Assembly (NCBI GenBank): GCA_934271655.1
Contig: CAKQRW010000010.1
Location: 3,669-67,668 of the forward strand
Direction of reading: 5' to 3'
Length of the DNA stretch: 64,000 nucleotides
DNA from: an uncultured Bacteroidaceae bacterium
Lineage (GTDB): Bacteria > Bacteroidota > Bacteroidia > Bacteroidales > Bacteroidaceae
Under the pieces are notes generated by a model that was not told where the DNA came from, searched no databases, and saw only the letters and a program-made list of their open reading frames with translations. The position numbers and the translations under genes are program-made. This document shows positions 17,282-25,642 of this stretch, in pieces (position 1 is the first letter of the stretch; the number at the start of each line of letters is the position of its first letter).

Positions 17282-18664
17282 TCAGTTTTTAAAGCTATGT
17301 ATAGGAGCTGGGATTCTTCCTCCTCTGTCAACAAACCTTTGGCTTGAGAAGCTGTTGACAGGCATGATGGGCGCATAGCCCAGCAGTCCGCCAAACTCCA
17401 CCGTGTCGCCCAACTTCTTTCCCACCACGGGAATGATGCGCACAGCCGTAGTCTTCTGGTTGACCATGCCAATGGCGCTCTCGTCAGCAATGATGCCTGC
17501 AATGGTAGTGGCAGGTGTGTCACCAGGTATGGCTATCATGTCCAGTCCTACGGAGCACACGCAGGTCATGGCCTCAAGCTTCTCTATAGTCAGCGCTCCT
17601 GCCTCGACAGCATCTATCATACCTTGGTCTTCCGACACAGGAATGAACGCTCCCGACAGTCCGCCCACATATGACGAGGCCATCACGCCGCCCTTCTTCA
17701 CCTGGTCGTTCAGCATAGCCAGAGCCGCGGTTGTGCCTGGTGCACCCGGATGCTCCACACCTATGCACTTCAGAATATCAGCCACAGAGTCTCCCACAGC
17801 CGGTGTTGGAGCAAGGCTGAGGTCGATGATGCCAAACGGCACGCCCAGACGACGGCTTGCCTCCTGCGCCACCAACTGGCCGACACGTGTTATCTTGAAC
17901 GCTGTGCGCTTGATAGTCTCACAGAGCACCTCAAAGTTGGCCATGCCATCAGCCGCATTCATGTCCATCTGCTCCAGGGCATACTTCACCACTCCTGGGC
18001 CGCTCACGCCCACATTGATGATGGCGTCAGCCTCAGACACGCCGTGGAAAGCTCCGGCCATGAAAGGATTGTCATCAGGAGCGTTGCAGAGCACCACCAG
18101 CTTAGCGCAGCCAAGCGAGTCCTTTTCCTTAGTCTCCTCAGCAGTCTGCTTGATGATGTCGCCCATCAGACGCACCGCATCCATGTTGATGCCAGTCTTT
18201 GTGGAACCCACATTGATGCTTGAGCAAATATACTCTGTGCATGCCATTGCCATAGGTATGCTGCGGATAAGCAGCTCGTCGCTCTTCGTCATGCCCTTTG
18301 ACACAATGGCTGAATAGCCTCCCAGGAAGTTGACCCCCACCGTCTTAGCGGCCTTGTCAAGAGTCTTGGCTATCTGCACATAGTCACCTGGTGTGCGGCA
18401 GCACGAGCTGCCCACCAGCGAGATTGGCGTGATGCTGATACGCTTGTTGACAATAGGAATGCCATACTCCTTTGAAATGTCCTCGCCAGTCTTCACGAGG
18501 TCTCGTGCCAGCGTAGTTATCTTATCGTAAATCTTCTTGCATGTCACATTCAGGTCGGTGTCTGCGCAGTCAAGAAGGCTTATTCCCATTGTGATTGTCC
18601 TGACGTCAAGATTCTCCTGCTCTATCATCTTGTTCGTCTCGAACACCTCTTGTAGATTTATCAT
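17282..18664 (-). CDS. UPF0210 (DUF711) family protein
   Basis: A 460-residue protein of the UPF0210 family, which is distantly related in fold to pyruvate formate-lyase-type barrels and has no firmly established reaction. Family blocks include MGISLLDCADTDL near the N-terminus, ITPISLVGSSC, NFLGGYSAIVSKGM, VCSSINVGST-type sequence, GAFHGVSEADAIINVGVSGPG, IDLSLAPTPAVGDSVA and a C-terminal VEFGGLLGYAPIMPVN. The N-terminus lies 47 bases after an ACT-domain gene. The ACT-UPF0210 pair is conserved in many anaerobes. The ACT protein may sense a small molecule for it (inference). Confidence 0.9.
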   Translation of the reverse strand: MINLQEVFETNKMIEQENLDVRTITMGISLLDCADTDLNVTCKKIYDKITTLARDLVKTGEDISKEYGIPIVNKRISITPISLVGSSCCRTPGDYVQIAKTLDKAAKTVGVNFLGGYSAIVSKGMTKSDELLIRSIPMAMACTEYICSSINVGSTKTGINMDAVRLMGDIIKQTAEETKEKDSLGCAKLVVLCNAPDDNPFMAGAFHGVSEADAIINVGVSGPGVVKYALEQMDMNAADGMANFEVLCETIKRTAFKITRVGQLVAQEASRRLGVPFGIIDLSLAPTPAVGDSVADILKCIGVEHPGAPGTTAALAMLNDQVKKGGVMASSYVGGLSGAFIPVSEDQGMIDAVEAGALTIEKLEAMTCVCSVGLDMIAIPGDTPATTIAGIIADESAIGMVNQKTTAVRIIPVVGKKLGDTVEFGGLLGYAPIMPVNSFSSQRFVDRGGRIPAPIHSFKN

Positions 18665-18711
18665 ATTCTCCTTTTATGAAATAATGTTGAACATCGGCTT
18701 ACTCACTCACA

Positions 18712-18984
18712 TCAGATGCGGTGCATCTTGTCGAAGATGTCCTCCAGCTGGCATCTCACCTGCACGCCTGTGTCAACACCTATCTCTGTCAGTTCGTCGC
18801 TGATGTCGGCAAAAGCCTTCTCTGACTTAGTCAGGTCGACAATCATCATCATGTTGAAATATTCCTGCACGATAGTCTGAGAGATATCAAGGATGTTGAT
18901 TTGGTTATTGGCAAGATATGTGCACACACGGGCTATGATGCCCACAGTGTCCTTGCCCACTACTGTAATAATTGCTCTTGTCAT
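18712..18984 (-). CDS. ACT domain protein, UPF0237 family
   Basis: A 90-residue single ACT domain: MTRAIITVVGKDTVGIIARV starts the first strand and ligand loop, followed by the helix VCTYLANNQINILDISQT and the strand QEYFNMMMIVDL. ACT domains bind amino acids or similar ligands and act as regulatory subunits. No catalytic domain is attached. First gene of a two-gene unit with the UPF0210 protein downstream, the usual partner of UPF0237. Confidence 0.92.
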   Translation of the reverse strand: MTRAIITVVGKDTVGIIARVCTYLANNQINILDISQTIVQEYFNMMMIVDLTKSEKAFADISDELTEIGVDTGVQVRCQLEDIFDKMHRI

Positions 18985-19046
18985 TGTATTTTATCTTGGT
19001 TTAGTTTTTTTTTATCTTTAATCACTGAGCCTCACAGATGGCACCT

Positions 19047-19054
19047 CAAAGGTA
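19047..19054 (-). promoter_or_regulatory. -7 element for the ACT/UPF0210 operon
   Basis: TACCTTTG on the minus strand, about 63 bases before the ACT gene. No good -33 box. It lies just downstream of the NigD-like gene. Confidence 0.45.
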
Positions 19055-19119
19055 GCTATGCCATGCCCTTTTGTCCACTGGAGGCTCATGGCTGTTTTCC
19101 TGCGGGACGCGGAGATGCC

Positions 19120-19812
19120 TCAGAATCTGAAGCCCTTCCTCGCCCAGCCGCTGTATGTCTTGACAGAGAATGTCACGCTGTCGCGGCCATCAGGCACAGG
19201 CATGGACAGATACACTTGCTTAGTGTAGGCCTCGCTGTCATCTGTGTTTCTCTTGTGCACGAGGGAGTAATGCCCCACACTGTCCTCACAGAAGACCCAC
19301 TGGCTTTTGAAGTCGCCGCCCGTCATCACACCCACATGCAGGTTGATGAAGGCTCCGCTTTTCCACATGCTGATGAGCTTGACAGGGTCGCGCGGCAGAT
19401 GCTCTGCGCCCGACACCACGACATCGCCCTTCACCACACGGATAGAGTCTACCCAGTAAGATGAATGGCAATAGACCTGCTCCATGCCGTAGATTCTCAT
19501 CTCTCCGGCCGACAAGGTGTATGATCCCATCACGCGCACCACTGTCTTGCCGTCGGCTATCTCCAGTTTCTGCGCAGACACGTCATAAAGGGTGCCGTCG
19601 TCAAGAGCCACTCTTTTGGCCACTCCGTCGGCATCGGTCGACACAAGCATCATGTCCTTTTGCACCGGAGGCACATAATCGCCATCATCGTCTGAGCACG
19701 CCACAAGGCACATCATGCAGCCACCAGCCATCACAGCCAGCGCGGCCGCACGCTTGACAATCCTGGCGGCAGACTTTCCCAATCTTTCCATAACTTGCCA
19801 CACTGCTTTCAT
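19120..19812 (-). CDS. NigD-like lipoprotein
   Basis: A 230-residue exported protein. A hydrophobic signal (residues about 20-38) ends in a lipobox LVAC with Cys39, then Ser-Asp-Asp-Asp, the acidic follow-up typical of Bacteroidota surface lipoproteins. The body is beta-rich, with no catalytic motif. The overall plan (Asp-rich start, OB-like middle, C-terminal end VTFSVKTYSGWARKGFRF) resembles the NigD-like family common in Bacteroidales, whose function is unclear; this is a pattern judgement. The start is chosen because it overlaps the acyltransferase stop by four bases (ATGA), implying coupled translation as the last gene of the envelope cluster. The lipidated Cys does not depend on which in-frame Met is used. 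Confidence 0.65.
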   Translation of the reverse strand: MKAVWQVMERLGKSAARIVKRAAALAVMAGGCMMCLVACSDDDGDYVPPVQKDMMLVSTDADGVAKRVALDDGTLYDVSAQKLEIADGKTVVRVMGSYTLSAGEMRIYGMEQVYCHSSYWVDSIRVVKGDVVVSGAEHLPRDPVKLISMWKSGAFINLHVGVMTGGDFKSQWVFCEDSVGHYSLVHKRNTDDSEAYTKQVYLSMPVPDGRDSVTFSVKTYSGWARKGFRF

Positions 19813-20942
19813 TCCGCCATAGCCACATTATAGTTGCGCAGCGGATTGGCATACATATCCGACAGCTTTTCCCTCAAGAACTGCTGGTCGGGATTAGGCA
19901 CATCGACCATAGCTATGCGCGACTCTATATACTCATTGCGCCGGCCTTCCAGAGCGTCACGGTTGATGTCATAGATGCGGTAGTTCTTATGGATCTCATG
20001 ATCTATGTGCTCAGCCACCACACGGTATATGTCTGCACGGCTGATAGTCTCTGGGTCGAGCGAGTCGAGCCAGTCATTGATGCAGTCGGCAGCCTGGTAA
20101 TGCACATGTCCCTTCTGCCCCCAGATGCCGGTCTTCATGTTGATGAGGTCATCCTGCTTGCTCTTCTTCCAGCCTGGAATATCCCTCTTGCACTGGAACT
20201 CCTTTGCCTTGAGATAGTCGCACGGGTCGTATTCATAGGATATGGCCAGCGGCACAATGTTCATGTGGCGCAGATTCTCTATGATGTCCGCCGTAGACTT
20301 TCCTGCTGTGGGGCCGCCCAGATTGAGCATCTTCAGCACAGAGTCTTGCGTGCGGTCGTCAGAATCCTTGGCGCGTCCCTCGCGCTGGGCTATCCATATG
20401 TTCTCATGCTTCTCGTTGATGGCATAGTGCATGTACTGGCTCATGTGTATAGATGAGCGCAGTGTCTCCTTGGGTGACAGTCCGCGGTTGACGATGAACG
20501 ACTTGTTCATCCTCACCAGGGTCTTTATCCACGGATAGATGAGCAGGTTGTTGCCTATGGCTATCTCCACCGTAGTAGAGAAGCCCGACTTCAGCAGCAG
20601 CACATCCAGAAAGGCTGAGTCAAGCACTATGTCGCGGTGATTGGACATGAAAGTGTAGTTGCCATCTCTGTCCAGCGACTCCGGGAAATGGCATGAGTGC
20701 CCTGTCGTGGCCTTATGAAAGACATGGTAGACCAGCGGTTTCATGAAACGCTTTTGGAAGTCGAGCGGAGTTTTCACCCCGACAAACAGCATCTTCAGCA
20801 AGGCATTTCTCAGTTTCTTTGGCAGGGGGATGAACCCTTGCACTATCTTGTCAAACTGCCGGTCGGCCAGCATGCTGTCGAAAGCGGAGCGTATCTCACC
20901 TGGCGAGCAGGGGCGTATGTCATCAAAATCGGATAGTGTCAT
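19809..20942 (-). CDS. Glycerol-phosphate-type acyltransferase (PlsC domain)
   Basis: A 377-residue membrane-associated acyltransferase. The acyl-transfer motif HxxxxD appears as SNHRDIVLD (about residue 109). The following blocks SFIVNRGLSPKETL and IWIAQREGRAKDSDD match the FxxR and EGT/GR-type substrate-binding motifs of the PlsC family. IVPLAISYEYDPCD corresponds to the fourth motif. The substrate is probably a lysophospholipid or other lipid acceptor at the inner membrane; the exact reaction is not shown by the sequence. It is 137 bases downstream of ddl, with a CTATAG repeat block between, and overlaps the lipoprotein gene by four bases. Confidence 0.85.
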   Translation of the reverse strand: MTLSDFDDIRPCSPGEIRSAFDSMLADRQFDKIVQGFIPLPKKLRNALLKMLFVGVKTPLDFQKRFMKPLVYHVFHKATTGHSCHFPESLDRDGNYTFMSNHRDIVLDSAFLDVLLLKSGFSTTVEIAIGNNLLIYPWIKTLVRMNKSFIVNRGLSPKETLRSSIHMSQYMHYAINEKHENIWIAQREGRAKDSDDRTQDSVLKMLNLGGPTAGKSTADIIENLRHMNIVPLAISYEYDPCDYLKAKEFQCKRDIPGWKKSKQDDLINMKTGIWGQKGHVHYQAADCINDWLDSLDPETISRADIYRVVAEHIDHEIHKNYRIYDINRDALEGRRNEYIESRIAMVDVPNPDQQFLREKLSDMYANPLRNYNVAMAE

Positions 20943-20962
20943 AATTATCTTTTTTTAGTGTA

Positions 20963-21076
20963 GTGGCTATAGGAGCTATAGAATGCTATAGTGGCTATAG
21001 ATACAACAGGAGCTATAGAATGCTATAGAGGCCATCAGAGGCTATAGAATGCTATAGAGACCATAAAGGGCTATAG
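20963..21076. repeat. CTATAG-type repeat block downstream of ddl
   Basis: About eight units spaced 9-11 bases or more, such as GGCTATAGGAGCTATAG and AGAGGCTATAGAATGCTATAG; the sub-unit GGCTATAGAATGCTATAGAG recurs in variants. The block ends three bases from the ddl stop codon (minus strand) and fills the gap to the acyltransferase gene. Confidence 0.8.
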
Positions 21077-21079
21077 CTA

Positions 21080-22078
21080 TCACTCTCCCAGCTTGTCCTC
21101 AATTATTGCGCTGAGCACATCCTTCATTTCCATGCCAGCGGCACGTACCTGCTGAGGGATGAAGCTTGTGGCAGTCATGCCAGGAGTTGTGTTTATCTCC
21201 AGCATGTTGATTACGTCATCGCCAGCATCATTCTTGCCTATGATATAGTCTATGCGTATGATGCCAGAGGCTCCGAGAATGTCATATATAGCCCCCGTGA
21301 GAGCCTGCACACGCTTAGTGGTGTCGTCAGAAAGGCGCGCCGGTGTGATTTCCTCCACCAGTCCGTTGTACTTGGCATCATAATCGAAGAAATCTGTCTT
21401 TGGCACCACCTCGGTGATAGGCAGCACCTTCATGCCGCAGGCCTTGGTGCGGTAAACGCCGTTGCTTATCTCAGTGCCCTTCAGCTCACTCTCTATGAGC
21501 ACCTCGGCGCTCTCGTTCATAGCCTTGGCTATCGCTGGAAGCACGTCGTTGATGGTCTTGCAGTGTGTGACGCCAAAGCTTGAGCCGCCAGCATTAGGCT
21601 TGATGAAGCATGGCAGCCCTACCTTGTCCACCACCTGCTGAGGGTCTACCTCCTGTCCCTTGCGCACGAGGATGTCCTCCGCCACCTTCACTCCGAAGGT
21701 CTTGAGGAATTGGTTGAGGGCAAACTTATTGAATGTCATGGATTCCACAAGCACGCCAGAAGTGGAGTAAGGCACCGACAGCAGGTCGAAATATCCCTGT
21801 AATGTGCCATCCTCGCCAGGAGTGCCGTGAATGGTGATATAAGCATAGTCTGGCTTCACATCCTTGCCCCACTCATCCTTGAAAGTGAAGTTGTGCCTGT
21901 AGACAGGCACCAGCTTTCCGCTGGACAGATGGGCGAACCAGCCCTCGTGGCTTATCTCCACTATATATACGTCATACTTTTCCTTGTCTATCCATGAATA
22001 AATGCCTGCCGCACTTCTAAGCGACACATCGTGCTCGGAGCTGTCGCCTCCGGCTACGATTGCTATAACCTTTTTCAT
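21080..22078 (-). CDS. ddl: D-alanine--D-alanine ligase
   Basis: A 332-residue ATP-grasp ligase that makes D-Ala-D-Ala for peptidoglycan. The N-terminal motif IAVIAGGDSSEHDVSLRSA-type (seen as IVAGGDSSEHDVSLRSAAG) binds the first D-alanine. ITIHGTPGEDGTLQGYFDLL and the ATP-binding LPCFIKPNAGGSSFGVT follow. The C-terminal IIRIDYIIG and MLEINTTPGMT carry the Mg2+ ligands and the D-Ala-binding site. Length is typical. It lies between the rluD-type gene and the acyltransferase in a minus-strand cluster beginning with the PASTA protein. Confidence 0.96.
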   Translation of the reverse strand: MKKVIAIVAGGDSSEHDVSLRSAAGIYSWIDKEKYDVYIVEISHEGWFAHLSSGKLVPVYRHNFTFKDEWGKDVKPDYAYITIHGTPGEDGTLQGYFDLLSVPYSTSGVLVESMTFNKFALNQFLKTFGVKVAEDILVRKGQEVDPQQVVDKVGLPCFIKPNAGGSSFGVTHCKTINDVLPAIAKAMNESAEVLIESELKGTEISNGVYRTKACGMKVLPITEVVPKTDFFDYDAKYNGLVEEITPARLSDDTTKRVQALTGAIYDILGASGIIRIDYIIGKNDAGDDVINMLEINTTPGMTATSFIPQQVRAAGMEMKDVLSAIIEDKLGE

Positions 22079-22173
22079 CCTTTATATATATAAATATGTG
22101 TATTCATTGTCTCCGTTCGTTCTCGCCTTTCTTCTTTTGCTCCAGCCACTACTTCTTCAGCTCTCGCCCCTTA

Positions 22174-23328
22174 TCAGTTCTGGCCAGCCACATAGCCTCT
22201 CCATTTCTCCATGAGAGCTTTCATGTCGTCGGGCCATTCAGAGTCGAAGAGCATCTCCTTGCCTGTGGCAGGATGCACAAAGCCCAGTGTCTTGGCATGG
22301 AGCACCTGGCGCGGGCACACTTTGAAGCAGTTGTCCACAAACTGTCGGTACTTCGACGAGTTGGTGCCTTTCAGCACTTGGTTGCCTCCATACCTCTCGT
22401 CGCTGAAGAGCGGATGGCCCAGATGGCGCATGTGGGCGCGTATCTGGTGAGTGCGTCCTGTCTCAAGCACACACTTCACCAGTGTGGTGTAGCCATACCG
22501 CTCCATCACATAATAGTGCGTCACGGCAGGCTTTCCTATGTCTGAGCCTGGAGGGAACACAGCCATGCGCATCCTGTCCTTGGGATCGCGTCCTATGTTG
22601 CCCTCTATCCTTCCCTCGTCCTCTGTGAAGTTGCCCCACACCAGGGCGTTGTACTCACGCTTTGTGGTCTTGTTGAAGAACTGCAGGGCCAGGTTTGTCT
22701 TGGCCTCCGCTGTCTTTGCCACCACCAGCAGTCCGCTTGTGTCCTTGTCAATGCGGTGCACAAGTCCTATCTCCGGGTCATTGATGTCATACTGAGGCAT
22801 GTCCTTCAGGTGCCATGCTATGGCATTGAGCATGGTGCCGTTCCAGTTGCCGAAGCCTGGATGCACCACCATGCCCGCAGGCTTGTTGATGACCATAAGG
22901 CTGTCGTCCTCATACACCACGTCCAGCGGAATGTCCTCAGGCGTTATCTTGTTCTCATAGAACGGGCGGTTGAGCATCACCTGTATCACGTCGTCGGGCT
23001 TAACCTTGTACGATCTCTTCACCGGGATGCCGTTCACCAAGATGAAGCCTGCGTCGGCAGCCCTCTGCACCCTGTTGCGCGAAGTGTTGCTCAGGTGCAC
23101 AAGCAGAAACTTGTCCACCCTCATCAGCTTCTGTTTCTTGTCCACCACCACACGGTGGTGCTCATAGAGCTGGTCGTTCTCGTCGTCCTCGTCCAGGTCA
23201 TCGTCCGAAGACATGCCGTCGCCGCCGTATTCCACACCAGCGCATCCAGTCTCCACAGCGCACGCTTCTTCTGGCTCGATGCCCGCATTTCCCAACAATG
23301 TCTCTTCCTTCATGTCCATAAGCCTCAC
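22174..23328 (-). CDS. rluD: RluD/RluA-family 23S rRNA pseudouridine synthase
   Basis: A 384-residue pseudouridine synthase. The N-terminal 60 residues are an acidic low-complexity extension (DDDLDEDDENDQ). An S4 RNA-binding domain follows (MRVDKFLLVHLSNTSRNRVQ, about 70-130). The catalytic domain has INKPAGMVVHPG and the active-site motif GLVHRIDKDTSGLLVVAK with the nucleophilic Asp. The C-terminus has GRTHQIRAHMRHLGHPLFSDERYGG. It modifies uridines in 23S rRNA (RluD-type positions inferred). It overlaps the PASTA gene by four bases. Confidence 0.92.
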   Translation of the reverse strand: MRLMDMKEETLLGNAGIEPEEACAVETGCAGVEYGGDGMSSDDDLDEDDENDQLYEHHRVVVDKKQKLMRVDKFLLVHLSNTSRNRVQRAADAGFILVNGIPVKRSYKVKPDDVIQVMLNRPFYENKITPEDIPLDVVYEDDSLMVINKPAGMVVHPGFGNWNGTMLNAIAWHLKDMPQYDINDPEIGLVHRIDKDTSGLLVVAKTAEAKTNLALQFFNKTTKREYNALVWGNFTEDEGRIEGNIGRDPKDRMRMAVFPPGSDIGKPAVTHYYVMERYGYTTLVKCVLETGRTHQIRAHMRHLGHPLFSDERYGGNQVLKGTNSSKYRQFVDNCFKVCPRQVLHAKTLGFVHPATGKEMLFDSEWPDDMKALMEKWRGYVAGQN

Positions 23329-23951
23329 TGCGCAAAGTTCTCATCCACCTCCACATCCGTGGAGTCTGCTCCATCATCCATCATCAGCGAATCCACCTCG
23401 CCTGCTCCCACAAGAAGCGTCAGCGGCTTGTCTCTCGGCACCATGTCGCCCGCAAAGATTTCCTTGCCGCCCTGCTTTACTCCCACTACCAGCTCAAGAG
23501 GCTTGCCCTCCACCAGCTCGTTCTCCGTGAGTTTGAAGCCAAGCGACCTCAGCGTGGCTTCCGCCTCGCGCAGCGAACCGTGGCTCACCACATCGGGCAG
23601 AGCCACTGTCGGCATGTTTTTCATTGCCACTGTGAGGTAGACCACACGGCCTGCCTTCACCTCATATCCAGCCTTGGGCATCTGGTCCAGCACGGAACCC
23701 GGCGCGGCATACTTGTCATAGACCGAGTCGCTGACCACAGCCACAAGGTCGCGCTCCGCCAGCATAGCCTCAGCGTCAGCAAGCATCTTGTCCGTCACGC
23801 TCGGCACTTCTATCTTCTCCCCATGATGGGTGAAGATGTCGAGCATATAGAAAGCCGCCACTGGCACCGCGATGACGACAGCCACCATCAGCATTATGTT
23901 TGTCCAAAACCTCTTACTGGTTTTCCCCTTGAAAAAACTCTTTATTGCCAT
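23325..23951 (-). CDS. PASTA domain membrane protein
   Basis: A 208-residue single-pass protein. A short basic cytoplasmic N-terminus (FFKGKTSKRFW) and one membrane helix (about 17-37) are followed by two or three PASTA repeats outside: residues about 47-110 (VPSVTDKMLADAEAMLAERD), then VALPDVVSHGSLREAEATLRS. An acidic Asp/Val-rich tail ends the protein. PASTA domains bind peptidoglycan fragments or beta-lactam-like ligands; here no kinase or penicillin-binding domain is attached. First gene of the envelope cluster with rluD, ddl, acyltransferase and lipoprotein. The PASTA-rluD-ddl order is common in Bacteroidota. Confidence 0.9.
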   Translation of the reverse strand: MAIKSFFKGKTSKRFWTNIMLMVAVVIAVPVAAFYMLDIFTHHGEKIEVPSVTDKMLADAEAMLAERDLVAVVSDSVYDKYAAPGSVLDQMPKAGYEVKAGRVVYLTVAMKNMPTVALPDVVSHGSLREAEATLRSLGFKLTENELVEGKPLELVVGVKQGGKEIFAGDMVPRDKPLTLLVGAGEVDSLMMDDGADSTDVEVDENFAQ

Positions 23952-23981
23952 TACACACGTACATTATTTATATTACCGTTG

Positions 23982-24012
23982 CAAAGGTACGCCAATTAAC
24001 ACAGACTACAAA
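23982..24012 (-). promoter_or_regulatory. Promoter of the PASTA-rluD-ddl cluster
   Basis: Minus strand: -33 TTTG (24009-24012), 19-base spacer, -7 TACCTTTG (23982-23989). Both boxes are perfect. The leader is about 25 bases. Confidence 0.85.
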
Positions 24013-24094
24013 ATAAATCATTCCTTTTTTGCCTTTTCCGCAGCCACCGCGGCCTGCCCGTAGCCGCCACTGAGCAGCGTGGAAACAAGAAACA

Positions 24095-24135
24095 AAAAAG
24101 CAGAAGCCCATATCCACATGAAGCTCCTGCTTTTT
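24095..24135. terminator. Bidirectional hairpin downstream of rpmH
   Basis: AAAAAGCAG-A-AGC (24095-24107) pairs with GCT-C-CTGCTTTTT (24123-24135). It gives a T run on the minus strand after rpmH. Confidence 0.75.
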
Positions 24136-24157
24136 GTATTGCGAACGGCTTTTGCCA

Positions 24158-24313
24158 TTATTTGCCGTGGTGCTCGCTTGATACTGAGAGAGACTTGCGT
24201 CCCTTTCTGCGGCGCGCCGACAATACGCGACGACCATTTGCTGTCTGCATACGAAGACGGAAACCGTGCTTGTTAATCCTCTTTCTGTTGTGAGGCTGGA
24301 ATGTTCTTTTCAT
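24158..24313 (-). CDS. rpmH: 50S ribosomal protein L34
   Basis: A 51-residue basic protein starting MKRTFQPHNRKRINKHGFR, the diagnostic bL34 start, followed by RMQTANGRRVLSARRRKGRK. An upstream in-frame ATG at 24367 would add 18 residues absent from the family, so the shorter start was chosen. It is transcribed divergently from efp; promoter boxes for both lie in the shared 242-base gap. It is not adjacent to rnpA here. Confidence 0.96.
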   Translation of the reverse strand: MKRTFQPHNRKRINKHGFRLRMQTANGRRVLSARRRKGRKSLSVSSEHHGK

Positions 24314-24417
24314 TGCTTTCTTCTCTTTATTTTTATTGTTAATCTTTTTTTGCCTTTCATTCCACACTCATGCGCCCTTGCGTGTCACACGTCAGGTCAT
24401 TTTGTGTAAAACGACTG

Positions 24418-24448
24418 CAAAATTAGTGAATTTCAAGAAATCAGCAAA
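24418..24448 (-). promoter_or_regulatory. Promoter of rpmH
   Basis: Minus strand: -33 TTTG (24445-24448), 19-base spacer, -7 TAATTTTG (24418-24425). The leader to the chosen ATG is about 97 bases. Confidence 0.8.
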
Positions 24449-24475
24449 AGAAAAGCCCAAAAATCACCAACTTTT

Positions 24476-24506
24476 TTTGTCATTTTAATGTTTTTACGTA
24501 ATTTTG
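24476..24506 (+). promoter_or_regulatory. Promoter of efp
   Basis: -33 TTTG (24476-24479), 19-base spacer, -7 TAATTTTG (24499-24506). It mirrors the rpmH promoter. The efp ATG is 49 bases downstream of the -7 box. Confidence 0.85.
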
Positions 24507-24555
24507 CACCCGATTTCAACATGTAAAGTACAAACTTTAATACAAAAACAATTTT

Positions 24556-25125
24556 ATGGCTATATTAGCAGGTGACATTAAGAAGGGCGTTTGCCTCCGT
24601 CTTGATGACGGTAAGATTTGGGTAGTAATCGATTTTCTTCACAAGAAGCCAGGCAAGGGCAACACTGTGATGATTACAAAGCTCCGCAATGTGGAGGACG
24701 GCCGTGTGCTTGAGCGCACTTGGATCGTTTCCGCCAAGCTTGATGACGTCACTGTATCTCACCAGCAGTTCCAGTACCTCTACAAGGAGGGCGAGGACAT
24801 GGTGTTCATGAACACAGAGACTTTTGAGCAGGTAAACATCGCCAAGGACCTCATCACCGGCGGCGACTTCCTCAAGGAGGGAGAGACTATGGTCATGGCG
24901 TCTATCGACGACCAGACTGGCGCTATCCTCACAGCAGAGGCTCCTGTAAAGATTGTCCTCAAGGTTACATACACTGAGCCAGGACTCAAGGGCGACACAG
25001 CTACAAACGCAACTAAGCCAGCCACACTCGAGACAGGTGTGGAGATCCGCGTTCCTCTCTTCATCAACGAGGGCGACATGATTGAGGTTGACACTCGCGA
25101 CGCTTCTTACGTAGGCCGCAAGTAA
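24556..25125 (+). CDS. efp: Elongation factor P
   Basis: A 189-residue EF-P with three beta-barrel domains, the usual length (188 in E. coli). It relieves ribosome stalling at polyproline stretches. The N-terminal domain loop HKKPGKGN carries the residue that is modified in many species, here Lys34. ERTWIVSAKLDDVTV lies where the family expects it, and the C-terminal domain contains the EF-P signature GVEIRVPLFINEGDMIEVDTR-like sequence. No modification-enzyme gene is seen nearby. Monocistronic, with a strong terminator. Confidence 0.97.
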   Translation: MAILAGDIKKGVCLRLDDGKIWVVIDFLHKKPGKGNTVMITKLRNVEDGRVLERTWIVSAKLDDVTVSHQQFQYLYKEGEDMVFMNTETFEQVNIAKDLITGGDFLKEGETMVMASIDDQTGAILTAEAPVKIVLKVTYTEPGLKGDTATNATKPATLETGVEIRVPLFINEGDMIEVDTRDASYVGRK

Positions 25126-25176
25126 CTCACTCAGCCCTATCATCATCTTGAGAGCCCTTAGGCCACAAGAGACACG

Positions 25177-25216
25177 AAGGCCGTTCCAGGCAATCATATG
25201 CCTTGGAGCGGCCTTT
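25177..25216 (+). terminator. Terminator after efp
   Basis: AAGGCCG-TTCCAGGCA (25177-25193) pairs with TGCCTTGGA-CGGCCTT (25199-25215), with small internal mismatches, followed by a T-rich run (TTTGATTGTTTATT). Confidence 0.75.
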
Positions 25217-25384
25217 GATTGTTTATTATGAACCCGTACACCCTCCTGCAATTTTCCCCGAAGCGCCATCGCGGTGGCATGCAGACTCCAGTCCTATAGC
25301 TTTCATTTGCTCCACCCGCCGCGCTCCGCCACATACGCTTCCTGTCCCTTGACTTCACGCCGGCATCATCTGGCTTCACAACCA

Positions 25385-25505
25385 TCACCCCAGGGATTTC
25401 ATATCATCACCCCAGGGATTTCATATCATTATCCTAAGGATTTCATATCATTATCCTATGACTTGCGTGTCCTTATCCTATGACTTGCGTGCCCTTATCC
25501 ATAGG
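25385..25505. repeat. 22-base tandem repeat, five and a half units
   Basis: Units start at 25385, 25407, 25429, 25451, 25473 and 25495 (partial), exactly 22 bases apart. Units 1 and 2 are identical and contain CCCCAGGGATTTCATATCA. Unit 3 is a hybrid (TTATCCTAAGG then ATTTCATATCA). Units 4 and 5 share TTATCCTATGACTTGCGTG. It lies in the 517-base gap between efp and the sigma-like gene. The rest of that gap, 25217-25384, shows no gene. Confidence 0.95.
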
Positions 25506-25582
25506 TTTACAAAAACATCGTCCCACCACTTTGTGATATAAGAATCTCTAATGATACCATTACAACATTTGATAAACATTCG

Positions 25583-25613
25583 TTTGATGGCATCCTCACA
25601 TTATGTAACTTTG
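25583..25613 (+). promoter_or_regulatory. Promoter of the truncated sigma-like gene
   Basis: -33 TTTG (25583-25586), 19-base spacer, -7 TAACTTTG (25606-25613), about 29 bases before the ATG. Both boxes are perfect. Confidence 0.82.
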
Positions 25614-25642
25614 CGCACAAAAAACATAAATCCCTCACACCT

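Noticed and set aside
25385..25505. CRISPR array
   Set aside because: The 22-base units are contiguous with no unique spacers and there are no cas genes.
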